Below, in pieces: positions 8,578 through 15,439 of a stretch of DNA of 64,000 nt (position 1 is the stretch's first letter; every line of letters begins with the position of its first letter). The notes below the pieces were generated by a model, which did not search any database, was not told the DNA's origin, and was given only the letters and a program-made list of their open reading frames with translations. The translations under genes were made by a program, and so were the position numbers. The stretch is from Alistipes sp. (GTDB lineage: Bacteria > Bacteroidota > Bacteroidia > Bacteroidales > Rikenellaceae), in NCBI GenBank assembly GCA_017936685.1, contig JAGBFA010000010.1, positions 124,001-188,000 of the forward strand. Reading direction: 5' to 3'.

Positions 8578-9573
8578 ATGAAAATCATAATCGACAAAGC
8601 CATACCCTTCGTCGAGGGGGTGCTCGAACCATTCGCCGAGGTCGAATACATCGACGGCGACAAGATCGACCGTCGGCACGTTGCCGACTGCAACGCCATG
8701 CTGATACGCACCCGAACAAGATGCGATCGGGCTCTGCTCGACGGATCGGCCGTCGACTTCATCGCCACGGCTACGATAGGCTACGACCACATAGACACCC
8801 GATACTGCCAGTCGAGAGGTATCACTGCCGTCCGCGCCGAGGGGTGCAACGCCCGCGGCGTGTTGCAGTGGGTTGCGGCGGTACTGGCACGCCTGCTCTC
8901 AACAGACGGCCGACAGCCGCAACAATGCACGCTCGGTGTGGTGGGTGTCGGACACATAGGATCGATCGTGGCCGAGTATGCCCGCGCATGGGGATTCAGG
9001 GTATTGTGCTGCGACCCGCCGCGACAGGCACGCGAGGGCGGAGACTTCATCTCGCTCGCGGAGTTGGCCGCGCAGTCGGATATCATGACGCTGCACACGC
9101 CGCTCGACAAAACCACACGCCACATGGTCGACAGCCGGCTGCTTGCCTCGATGCGCCCCGATGCCACGATCCTCAACGCCTCGCGCGGAGAGGTGGTCGA
9201 CACACGGGCATTGCTCGCCTCGGGACACCGTTACGTGCTCGATGTGTGGGAATCGGAGCCGAATATCGATCGTGAGGTGCTGCAAAACGCCATGCTGGCG
9301 ACCACCCACATAGCCGGTTACTCGGCTCAGGGAAAGGCCAATGCCTCGGCCGCCGTGATACGCAAGTTAGCAGCACACTACTCTCTGCCGCTGACAGGGT
9401 GGTATCCGCCGCAGGTAGCGTGTGTGGAGGCTCGCCCGATAGGCTGGGAGCAGATGTGCGGCACGATCGCCGAATATTTCGACATCGAGGCTGAGACACG
9501 CCGATTCAAGTCGGATCCCTCGCAATTCGAACATATCCGCAACACATACCGCTATCGGCAAGAGTATTTTTAG
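8578..9573 (+). CDS. pdxB: 4-phosphoerythronate dehydrogenase
   Basis: 331 residues of the D-isomer-specific 2-hydroxyacid dehydrogenase fold. Catalyses NAD-linked oxidation of 4-phosphoerythronate in the DXP-dependent pyridoxal-phosphate pathway. Visible: nucleotide-binding VVGVGHIGSIVAEYARAWG, and the catalytic Arg in NASRGEVVDTRAL, Glu in VWESEPNID and His in ATTHIAGYSAQGKANAS. The last motif is characteristic of PdxB rather than other 2-hydroxyacid dehydrogenases. The protein is shorter than the ~378-residue enterobacterial enzyme, as usual in Bacteroidales, because the C-terminal dimerisation region is reduced. It stands alone between a terminator and a repeat-rich spacer. Confidence 0.9.
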   Translation: MKIIIDKAIPFVEGVLEPFAEVEYIDGDKIDRRHVADCNAMLIRTRTRCDRALLDGSAVDFIATATIGYDHIDTRYCQSRGITAVRAEGCNARGVLQWVAAVLARLLSTDGRQPQQCTLGVVGVGHIGSIVAEYARAWGFRVLCCDPPRQAREGGDFISLAELAAQSDIMTLHTPLDKTTRHMVDSRLLASMRPDATILNASRGEVVDTRALLASGHRYVLDVWESEPNIDREVLQNAMLATTHIAGYSAQGKANASAAVIRKLAAHYSLPLTGWYPPQVACVEARPIGWEQMCGTIAEYFDIEAETRRFKSDPSQFEHIRNTYRYRQEYF

Positions 9574-9600
9574 ATTCAGTCTTAAATCCGGGGCGGGGGT

Positions 9601-9880
9601 AAGAGAGATTCTCACGTCGCGATTTGCAATCGCTCCTCAGAATGACAGGACGGCGGACATATCATTTTACACATATTCCACAACCGGATTCTTCGCTCCG
9701 CTCAGAATGACAGAACACAATATGTCATGTCGAGCGAAACGAGACATCTGTGGACGACAAGACATACGACATGATACCACAGAGGAAATAGCCTCGCACA
9801 GATTTCTCGCTCACGCTCGAAATGACACGCATCTGTCACTCCGAGGAGCCGCAGGCGACGTGGGAGTCTCGCCGCCCCAC
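9601..9880. repeat. REP/BIME-like hairpin cluster, locus R1
   Basis: Within the 620-bp spacer 9574-10194, which has no gene I can support. It contains, in order: a right-hand hairpin (9608-9643: ATTCT, CACGTC, stem GCGATT/AATCGC, TCCTC, AGAAT); a simpler hairpin at about 9688-9707; two weaker hairpins at about 9722-9750 and 9800-9828; and a left-hand hairpin (9834-9874: ACTCC, GAGGA, stem GCC/GGC, GACGTG, GGAGT). The same elements recur at five other loci in the window. Confidence 0.7.
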
Positions 9881-9957
9881 CGGAATTTAAGGCAGTGTCG
9901 ATTTTTAGATGCAGGGAAAGATATTTTCAGCATAAAATATGTATCTTTGAATTTGCC

Positions 9958-10183
9958 GAAGATACTACGTCTCGGGCGAAAAGCAGGTTCGCTTGCTTTT
10001 TTTCTCTCGACTTATTCGCACTTTGGCTGCGCCGAAGATACTTCGTCTCGGAAAAAATGCAAACGAGTTTGCTTTTTTCTCTCGACTTATTCGCACTTTG
10101 GCTGCGCCGAAGATACTTCGTCTCGGAAAAAATGCAAACGAGTTTGCTTTTTTCTCTCGACTTATTCGTATCTTTGCCCGAAA
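9958..10183 (+). repeat. Three tandem ~75-bp terminator/promoter-like units
   Basis: Units begin at 9958, 10034 and 10109 with a period of 75-76 bp. Each has a CGAAG-ATA-CTTCG-type hairpin (imperfect in unit 1), then a stem-loop followed by six or more T (GCAAAC-GA-GTTTGC-TTTTTT in units 2 and 3; AGCAGG-TTCG-CTTGCT in unit 1), then TCTCTCGACTTATTCG. Units 1 and 2 end in CGCACTTTG. Unit 3 ends in CGTATCTTTG, a proper -7 box for the next gene. A further TATCTTTG lies just upstream at 9942-9949. Confidence 0.75.
10143..10176 (+). promoter_or_regulatory. Promoter of the pyrD-like gene
   Basis: TTTG (10143-10146), 22-nt spacer, TATCTTTG (10169-10176); the start codon is at 10195. The -33 element lies inside the T-rich side of the last terminator-like hairpin of the tandem units. 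Confidence 0.6.
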
Positions 10184-10194
10184 TAAACCGTCAG

Positions 10195-11316
10195 ATGAAA
10201 CTGTCGCCGATACGAAAAATACTCTCGGTGGTCAATCCCGAGACTGCGCACAACATCGCACTGCGGCGTCTGCGCGCCATAGGAGCCGTTCCGGCAGGCA
10301 AGTGGTTTCTCGGCAAACGGTATGCCGAGAGATCGCCTATGTTGGAGCGCGAGGTATTCGGCATGAAGTTTCCCAATCCGGTGGGAGTTGCCGCAGGCTA
10401 CGACTGCAACGGCGAGGCGATAGAGGAGCTGGCCGCAGCAGGCTTCGGGTTTGTCGAGATAGGCACCGTCACACCGCGCCCGCAGGCAGGCAACCCGCGC
10501 CCCCGACTGTTCAGAATGCCGTCGGCGGGAGCCATGCTCGACCGGACGGGTTATCCCTCGAAGGGGCTGGAATACGTCATGGGCAGGGTTCGAAACCGCC
10601 GCCGCGGCATAATCGTCGGCTGCAACATCGGCAAGAACACCATCACACCCGACCATGCTGCCACAGGCGATTACCTGAAAGTGTTTCGCAACATGTATCA
10701 GTATGTCGACTACTTCTCGATAAACGTCTGCTGCAACACCTCGTCGAAGGTATATGTCCCGACATCGAAAGATGCCATATCGGAGTTGCTGGCACCGCTG
10801 TTCGAGTTCCGCCGCGGACAGAGCGACTATCGTCCCATACTGATTAAAATATCGCCCGATCTCTCGACCGAGCAACTCGATCAGGTCGTAGACGCACTGG
10901 TGGAGCTGCCGCTGGACGGCATAGTGGCCGTTGCCGGCACGCTTTCGCGCGACGGGCTTACCTCGGCCGAGCGCGCATACGCCGACAGCAAGGGGGCAGG
11001 TGCCATAAGCGGAGCACCCCTCACGCGCCGCGCCATAGAGACCGTAGCATACATACATCGCCGCTCGGGAGGATTCTACCCCATCATCGGCTCGGGAGGA
11101 ATGATGTCGCCCGAAGATGTGCGCGACATGCTGGCCGCTGGAGCCTCGCTCGTACAGCTGAACACCGGCATCATCTATCACGGCATAGGGCTGGCCGGCA
11201 AGATATGCCGCTGGCTGACCGCCGCCGCAAAGGCCGAGCAGAGTGCAGCAGCCGGCAACAAGGCATCGGGCACGGCCGCCGAATCGGAGCAGCCGTCTCA
11301 GAAAGAGCGTTCATAA
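10195..11316 (+). CDS. Dihydroorotate dehydrogenase-like flavoprotein with altered active site
   Basis: 373 residues from the ATG at 10195, chosen because the promoter ends at 10176. Overall it aligns with class 2 PyrD: EIGTVTPRPQAGN, VGCNIGKNTITP, LIKISPDLS, GAISGAPLTRRAIE and the FMN-phosphate site IIGSGGMMSPEDVR...AGASLVQLNTG. The substrate residues differ, however. The DKxG lysine is Cys71 (GYDCNG), RMGFNN is RTGYPSK (118-123), the SSPNTPG base loop is NVCCNTSSK (177-185), and TNTT is VAGT (246-249). FMN binding looks kept while orotate binding looks lost. It may be a pyrimidine enzyme of unusual type or a flavin oxidoreductase with another substrate. An Ala/Ser-rich tail of ~30 residues follows. 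It probably leads the cinA-pncB genes. Confidence 0.75.
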   Translation: MKLSPIRKILSVVNPETAHNIALRRLRAIGAVPAGKWFLGKRYAERSPMLEREVFGMKFPNPVGVAAGYDCNGEAIEELAAAGFGFVEIGTVTPRPQAGNPRPRLFRMPSAGAMLDRTGYPSKGLEYVMGRVRNRRRGIIVGCNIGKNTITPDHAATGDYLKVFRNMYQYVDYFSINVCCNTSSKVYVPTSKDAISELLAPLFEFRRGQSDYRPILIKISPDLSTEQLDQVVDALVELPLDGIVAVAGTLSRDGLTSAERAYADSKGAGAISGAPLTRRAIETVAYIHRRSGGFYPIIGSGGMMSPEDVRDMLAAGASLVQLNTGIIYHGIGLAGKICRWLTAAAKAEQSAAAGNKASGTAAESEQPSQKERS

Positions 11317-11347
11317 CAACTGCACAATCCACACATTACATAGAGAG

Positions 11348-12595
11348 ATGAAAGCAACCGTCGTAACAATAGGTGACGAAATTCTCATAGGTCAGATCGT
11401 GGATACCAATACCGTATCGATCGCCCGTCATCTCAACTCGGCCGGCATATCCGTCGTGGAGAAGCTCTCCATAGGCGACGACGCCGACGCCATCTGCGAC
11501 ACCCTCCGACACGCATTGTCGATAAGCGACATAATCATCATCACCGGAGGACTCGGCCCCACCAAGGACGACATTACCAAACATACGCTGACCCAATTTT
11601 TCGGCAGCCGCCTGCGGTACGATGAGACCGAGGCTGCGCACATACGCACGCTGCTCGCACGCCGCGGCATAGAGTTCGGCCCGCTGAACCGCTCGCAGGC
11701 CATGGTACCGGAGTGCTGCACGGTGCTGCACAATGCTCACGGCACAGCACCGGGCATGTGGTTCGACTGCGGCGACGACGGCTCGAAAGTGGTCGTATCG
11801 CTGCCGGGCGTACCCTTCGAGATGGAGCATCTGATGCAGGACGAGGTCATGCCGCGCATAAAGAGCCGCTTCGAGCTGCACTCCATAGTCCACCGCACGA
11901 TGATCACCCGCGGCATAGCCGAATCGGTGCTCGCCGCCACCATAGCCTCGTGGGAGGAGTCGCTGCCCGAGGGCGTGAAGCTCGCCTACCTGCCTTCGCC
12001 CAACATCGTGCGCCTGCGACTGTCGGCCTACGATGTAGACGGGGCGGAGATGGCAGCCGTCATAGACAACGAATTTTCGAAACTCTACACTATCATACCC
12101 GACAACATCGTCGGATTCGAAGATGCCACCGTCGAGAGAGTCGTGCACGACCTTCTGACCGAGCGCGGTGCGACGCTCGCCGTAGCCGAGAGCTGCACGG
12201 GCGGTGCAATAGCCTCGAAGTTCACGGCCATGGCCGGAGCATCGGCCTACCTGCTGTGCGGCGTCGTGTCGTACAGCAACGAGGCCAAGCGCGACGTGCT
12301 GGGCGTCGACATGAACGACATAGAACGCTACGGCGCGGTGAGCGAGTGCGTGGCACGGCAGATGGCCGAGGGCGTGCGCCGCATCTCGGGTGCCGACTAC
12401 GCCATATCGACCACCGGCATAGCCGGTCCCACGGGCGGCAGCGAGCAGAAACCCGTCGGAACGGTATGGTTCGGCGTGGCCACACCCCAGGGGAGCTATG
12501 CCGTCATGCGCAACTCGGGCACCGACCGCGGACAGGTCATAGCCCGCGCATCGGCCTATGCCATAGAACTGTTGTTGAAAGAACTGACTAAATAA
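11348..12595 (+). CDS. cinA: CinA: ADP-ribose pyrophosphatase-like / NMN deamidase
   Basis: 415 residues. The N-terminal molybdopterin-binding-like COG1058 domain (about 1-165) has TIGDEILIGQIVDTN and TGGLGPTKDDITK. The C-terminal PncC-type nicotinamide-nucleotide amidase domain (about 260-415) has VAESCTGGAIASKFT, VVSYSNEAKRDVLGV and STTGIAGPTGG, with the catalytic Ser in ESCTGG. The family hydrolyses NMN to nicotinate mononucleotide, recycling pyridine nucleotides. It is followed 23 nt later by pncB, which makes the same product from nicotinate, so the two genes form a coherent NAD-salvage pair. Confidence 0.92.
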   Translation: MKATVVTIGDEILIGQIVDTNTVSIARHLNSAGISVVEKLSIGDDADAICDTLRHALSISDIIIITGGLGPTKDDITKHTLTQFFGSRLRYDETEAAHIRTLLARRGIEFGPLNRSQAMVPECCTVLHNAHGTAPGMWFDCGDDGSKVVVSLPGVPFEMEHLMQDEVMPRIKSRFELHSIVHRTMITRGIAESVLAATIASWEESLPEGVKLAYLPSPNIVRLRLSAYDVDGAEMAAVIDNEFSKLYTIIPDNIVGFEDATVERVVHDLLTERGATLAVAESCTGGAIASKFTAMAGASAYLLCGVVSYSNEAKRDVLGVDMNDIERYGAVSECVARQMAEGVRRISGADYAISTTGIAGPTGGSEQKPVGTVWFGVATPQGSYAVMRNSGTDRGQVIARASAYAIELLLKELTK

Positions 12596-12618
12596 ACCAA
12601 ACTAAAAAAACGGGAGAT

Positions 12619-13809
12619 ATGATACAATCGATTCTCGATACCGATCTCTACAAGTTCACCACCTCGTACGCATACTTCAAGCTCTATCCCGAGGCACGGG
12701 GGACATTCACATTCCTGGATCGCGACCGCACGCAGTACGACCAGCGTTTCATCGACGATCTGCGCCACGAGTTCGAGGCCCTGTCGCGTCTGTCACTGAC
12801 CGACGAAGAGTTCGAATACATGATCGCCAACTGCAAATACATTCCGCAAAACTACTTCGAGTGGTTGAAGGGATTTCGTTTCGACTCCACCAAAATCGAC
12901 GTGCGTTTAGACGAAGAGCAGCATCTGCACATCGACGTTACGGACTACATGTACAAGGTCACGCTCTACGAGATAGCCGTGCTGGCCACGGTATCGGAGC
13001 TGGTCAACCGCCGCAACAACGTCGACATAGATGCCATGATCGGACGCTTGGAGCAGAAAGAGGCCATAGCGCGCGAAAACGGCATGACATTCTCCGACTT
13101 CGGCACACGCCGCCGCTTCTCGTTCGACATACAGCGTTTGGTGGTGGAGCATCTGCGCGACCACGAGTGCGGCTGCGTCGGCACGTCGAACTGCTATTTG
13201 GCCATGCGATTAGGCATAAAGATGGTGGGCACCTATCCCCACGAGCTGCCGATGTTCATCGCAGCGGTCAACGGCGGTCCGCGCAATGCCAACTACCTTA
13301 CTATGGAGGACTGGGTGAAGGTCTACGACGGCTATTTAGGCACGGCTCTTACGGACAGCTTCGGCTCGGAGGTATTCTTCAAGAACTTCTCCAAAAAACA
13401 CGCCTCGCTGTTCGACGGCGTGCGTCACGACTCGGGCGACCCCATCACCTTCATGAACATGGCCATAGCGCGCTACAAGGAGCTGGGCATCGACCCAATG
13501 ACAAAGACCATCGTATTCAGCGATACGCTCGACTTCCCCAAGGCGGCAGCCATAAAGAAGGCTTGTGAGGGCAAGATACGCTGCTCGTTCGGCATCGGCA
13601 CCAACCTTACCAACGACACGGGCAACAAACCCTGCAACATCGTCATGAAGCTGTCGCGATGCCAGATCAACCGCCGCCAGCCCATGGAGTTGTGCGTCAA
13701 GCTGTCGGACGTTCCGGGCAAGGAGATGGGCGACCGCAACGAGATAGAGGTTTACCGTTATCTGCTGCGCAACTGGAATTCGGCCGGAAAAACCGGCAGA
13801 AACGCATAA
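12619..13809 (+). CDS. pncB: Nicotinate phosphoribosyltransferase
   Basis: 396 residues, the usual length of the family. It converts nicotinate and PRPP to nicotinate mononucleotide in the Preiss-Handler NAD salvage route. Recognisable: the N-terminal ILDTDLYKFTTSYAYFKLYP, RRRFSFDIQ, GTSNCYLAMRLGIKMVGTYPHELPM with the catalytic-loop His, the FDGVRHDSGDP phosphate-binding region and FGIGTNLTND. It lies directly behind cinA and before the promoter of the ribosomal cluster. Confidence 0.94.
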   Translation: MIQSILDTDLYKFTTSYAYFKLYPEARGTFTFLDRDRTQYDQRFIDDLRHEFEALSRLSLTDEEFEYMIANCKYIPQNYFEWLKGFRFDSTKIDVRLDEEQHLHIDVTDYMYKVTLYEIAVLATVSELVNRRNNVDIDAMIGRLEQKEAIARENGMTFSDFGTRRRFSFDIQRLVVEHLRDHECGCVGTSNCYLAMRLGIKMVGTYPHELPMFIAAVNGGPRNANYLTMEDWVKVYDGYLGTALTDSFGSEVFFKNFSKKHASLFDGVRHDSGDPITFMNMAIARYKELGIDPMTKTIVFSDTLDFPKAAAIKKACEGKIRCSFGIGTNLTNDTGNKPCNIVMKLSRCQINRRQPMELCVKLSDVPGKEMGDRNEIEVYRYLLRNWNSAGKTGRNA

Positions 13810-13813
13810 TCGG

Positions 13814-13844
13814 TTTGCAATATCGAAAAATTTTACTAACTTTG
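13814..13844 (+). promoter_or_regulatory. Promoter of the rpmB-rpmG-DUF4295 operon
   Basis: TTTG (13814-13817), 19-nt spacer, TAACTTTG (13837-13844), 46 nt before the rpmB start codon. Confidence 0.75.
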
Positions 13845-13890
13845 TGCGCTTTTGTGCATGGTAGCATGAAAGACAAAAATTTAAACGACA

Positions 13891-14124
13891 ATGAAAGTTT
13901 GCGAAATCACAGGAAAAGTTGCGATCGTGGGTAACAATGTTTCTCACTCGCATATCCGTTCGAAGCGCAAGTTCAATCCCAATTTGAAGACTAAGCGTTT
14001 CTGGTCGGAGGAAGAGGGTCGCTGGATCACCTTGAAGGTATCGGCAGCCGGCATCAAAACAATCAACAAGAAGGGTCTGGCAGTTGCTCTGCGCGAGGCT
14101 AAGGCACCCAAGTCAGTTTACTAA
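13891..14124 (+). CDS. rpmB: 50S ribosomal protein L28
   Basis: 77 residues. The N-terminus MKVCEITGKVAIVGNNVSHS and the RSKRKFNPNLKTKRFWSEEE core are diagnostic of bacterial L28. It lacks the Zn-binding cysteines of the C+ form. First gene of a three-gene cluster with L33 and DUF4295 that is conserved across Bacteroidota; its own promoter lies just upstream. Confidence 0.98.
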   Translation: MKVCEITGKVAIVGNNVSHSHIRSKRKFNPNLKTKRFWSEEEGRWITLKVSAAGIKTINKKGLAVALREAKAPKSVY

Positions 14125-14138
14125 AATCGGTTTGAGAA

Positions 14139-14321
14139 ATGGCAAAGAAAGGTAACAGAGTTCAGGTGATCTTGGAGTGCACCGAACAGAAGGAGAGCGG
14201 CGTTGCAGGCATGTCACGCTACATCACCACCAAGAACAAGAAAAACACTCCCGATCGTTTGGAGCGCAAGAAGTACAATCCCTATCTGAAACGTGTGACT
14301 GTACACCGTGAAATTAAATAA
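14139..14321 (+). CDS. rpmG: 50S ribosomal protein L33
   Basis: 60 residues: [20 protein letters not shown] then [33 protein letters not shown], a clear L33. The zinc-ribbon cysteines are mostly absent (one Cys only), so this is the C-minus form. It sits 14 nt after rpmB. Confidence 0.98.
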   Translation: MAKKGNRVQVILECTEQKESGVAGMSRYITTKNKKNTPDRLERKKYNPYLKRVTVHREIK

Positions 14322-14335
14322 TTTGTGAGTAGAGT

Positions 14336-14494
14336 ATGGCAAAGAAAGTAGTTGCAACCCTGAAAACGGGTACGAGCAAGAAATACACGAAGTGTATCAA
14401 GATGGTGAAGTCTGAGAAGACCGGTGCCTATGCCTTCCAGGAGCAGAATCTGCTCAACGACGAGGAGATCAAGGCATTCTTCGCTCAGAAATAG
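14336..14494 (+). CDS. DUF4295 family small basic protein
   Basis: 52 residues, starting MAKKVVATLKTGTSKKYTKC and ending EEIKAFFAQK. This short lysine-rich protein family is specific to Bacteroidota and normally follows rpmB-rpmG. A ribosome-associated role is suspected from that position, but none is known to me. In many relatives ftsY follows directly; here the cluster ends and a structured spacer with a terminator follows. Confidence 0.9.
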   Translation: MAKKVVATLKTGTSKKYTKCIKMVKSEKTGAYAFQEQNLLNDEEIKAFFAQK

Positions 14495-14524
14495 TCGATA
14501 TTTCGTCCATCTTAGACGATGTTA

Positions 14525-14617
14525 TTAGTTCATTTTCATAGATCTTCTCCCATTTCGGCATAGTCCGGACAACGTTCGGCCCTGCGCCCTACGCAACGAA
14601 AAGGTCTTCTGAACTAA
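14525..14617 (+). ncRNA. Candidate structured RNA downstream of the ribosomal cluster
   Basis: A 93-nt segment closed by TTAGTTCA/TGAACTAA (14525-14532 with 14610-14617). A second stem AGATCTT/AAGGTCT (14540-14546 with 14601-14607, one G-T pair) sits inside, followed by internal short stems (CGTT/AACG). A rho-independent terminator follows 3 nt later. It could be a structured 3' UTR or a small RNA. I do not recognise a known RNA family, and no promoter was found directly before it. Confidence 0.4.
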
Positions 14618-14620
14618 TAC

Positions 14621-14646
14621 AAAAGGCAGCCTCAGTGCTGCCTTTT
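14621..14646 (+). terminator. Rho-independent terminator of the rpmB cluster
   Basis: Perfect 10-bp stem AAAAGGCAGC/GCTGCCTTTT with loop CTCAGT. The T-run is the distal arm, followed by GTGTGTTT. Confidence 0.8.
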
Positions 14647-14710
14647 GTGTGTTTATGGCTCTACCCTGCCGCCACAAAGAATCTCCGCCTGCCTTAGAAA
14701 AAAAGCAAAT

Positions 14711-14943
14711 ATCGACCACGAAGCTACGGCTTGCGCCGTTTTATAATTCTGACCCCACCCCAAACCCCTCCCTCGGGAGGGAAAACCAACGTCGACCACG
14801 GAACGACGGCTTACGCCGTTATATAATTCTGACCCCACCCCAAACCCCTCCCTCGGGAGGGAAAACCAACGTCGACCACGAAGCTACGGCTTGCGCCGTT
14901 TTATAATTCTGACCCCACCCCAAACCCCTCCCTCGGGAGGGGC
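14711..14943. repeat. Three tandem 80-bp repeats
   Basis: Copies start at 14711, 14791 and 14871, period 80 bp, with few differences (copy 2 has GGAACGACGGCTTACGCCGTT where copies 1 and 3 have GAAGCTACGGCTTGCGCCGTT). Each holds ACGGC..GCCGT and CCCTCC-CTCG-GGAGGG hairpins and a C-rich ACCCCACCCCAAACCCC tract. No gene is supported here. This is the left part of the 945-bp gene-free spacer 14495-15439. Confidence 0.85.
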
Positions 14944-15025
14944 TTTTGTCGCGCGATCTATCGCGCTCCATGTGGGGCGTGGCAGGCGTTGTTACGCGTC
15001 CCGTGGTGGGGCGTTGGCAGACACT

Positions 15026-15268
15026 CTGTCACTCCGAGGAGCCGCAGGCGACGTGGGAGTCTCGCCGCCCACTCTGTCACTCCGAGGAGCAACGCAGTTG
15101 CGACGTGGGAGTCTCGCCGTCGGAAGCGTATCTGCCGTGCAGGAATTTGCCTACCGAAAGAGAGATTCTCACGTCGCGATCTTCAATCGCTCCTCAGAAT
15201 GACATGGCGGGCATATCGTCCTCGCACATATTCCCCAACCAGATTCTTCACTGCGTTAAGAATGACAC
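15026..15268. repeat. REP/BIME-like hairpin cluster, locus R2
   Basis: Two left-hand hairpins in tandem (about 15027-15063, apical stem GCC/GGC; about 15075-15112, apical stem GCAAC/GTTGC), then a right-hand hairpin (15165-15201, apical stem GCGAT/ATCGC) and a simple hairpin (15243-15263). The two left-hand copies differ by compensating stem changes while GAGGA and GACGTG stay fixed. Confidence 0.7.
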
Positions 15269-15297
15269 GACACAGGGAATAGTCTCCAAAGAATTAT

Positions 15298-15428
15298 GCG
15301 CCACTTTTTCGTCAAAAGGCGTTAGTAGCGGTGCCGACATGAAAGTGGCACGGATAGGCTGTACTCACCGTACTGCCTATTCGCGCCAATGATTGAGGTG
15401 ACGCTAATGACGCCTTTTCACGAAAAAG
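15298..15428. repeat. Nested-hairpin element family 2, copy A
   Basis: Outer inverted arms AAAAGGCGTTAGTAGC and GCTAATGACGCCTTTT, an inner palindrome ATAGGC-TGTAC-TCACC-GTAC-TGCCTAT, and a side pairing GCGCCACTTT/AAAGTGGCAC. Its right end lies 11 nt from the argS stop codon, so it forms the argS 3' UTR. Four relatives occur at 20.5-20.9 kb and 49.5 kb. Confidence 0.75.
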
Positions 15429-15439
15429 TCACGAAAAAG

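Noticed and set aside
9895..10194. Extended N-terminus of the pyrD-like gene reading through the tandem units
   Set aside because: The translation of the repeats is itself repetitive and unlike any PyrD; the promoter at 10143-10176 lies inside it.
14711..14943. CRISPR array
   Set aside because: Only three 80-bp units without distinct spacers; direct tandem repetition, no cas genes nearby.
14653..15392. Several open frames in the spacer before argS
   Set aside because: All coincide with the 80-bp tandem repeats or REP-like hairpins; translations are repetitive and lack homology.
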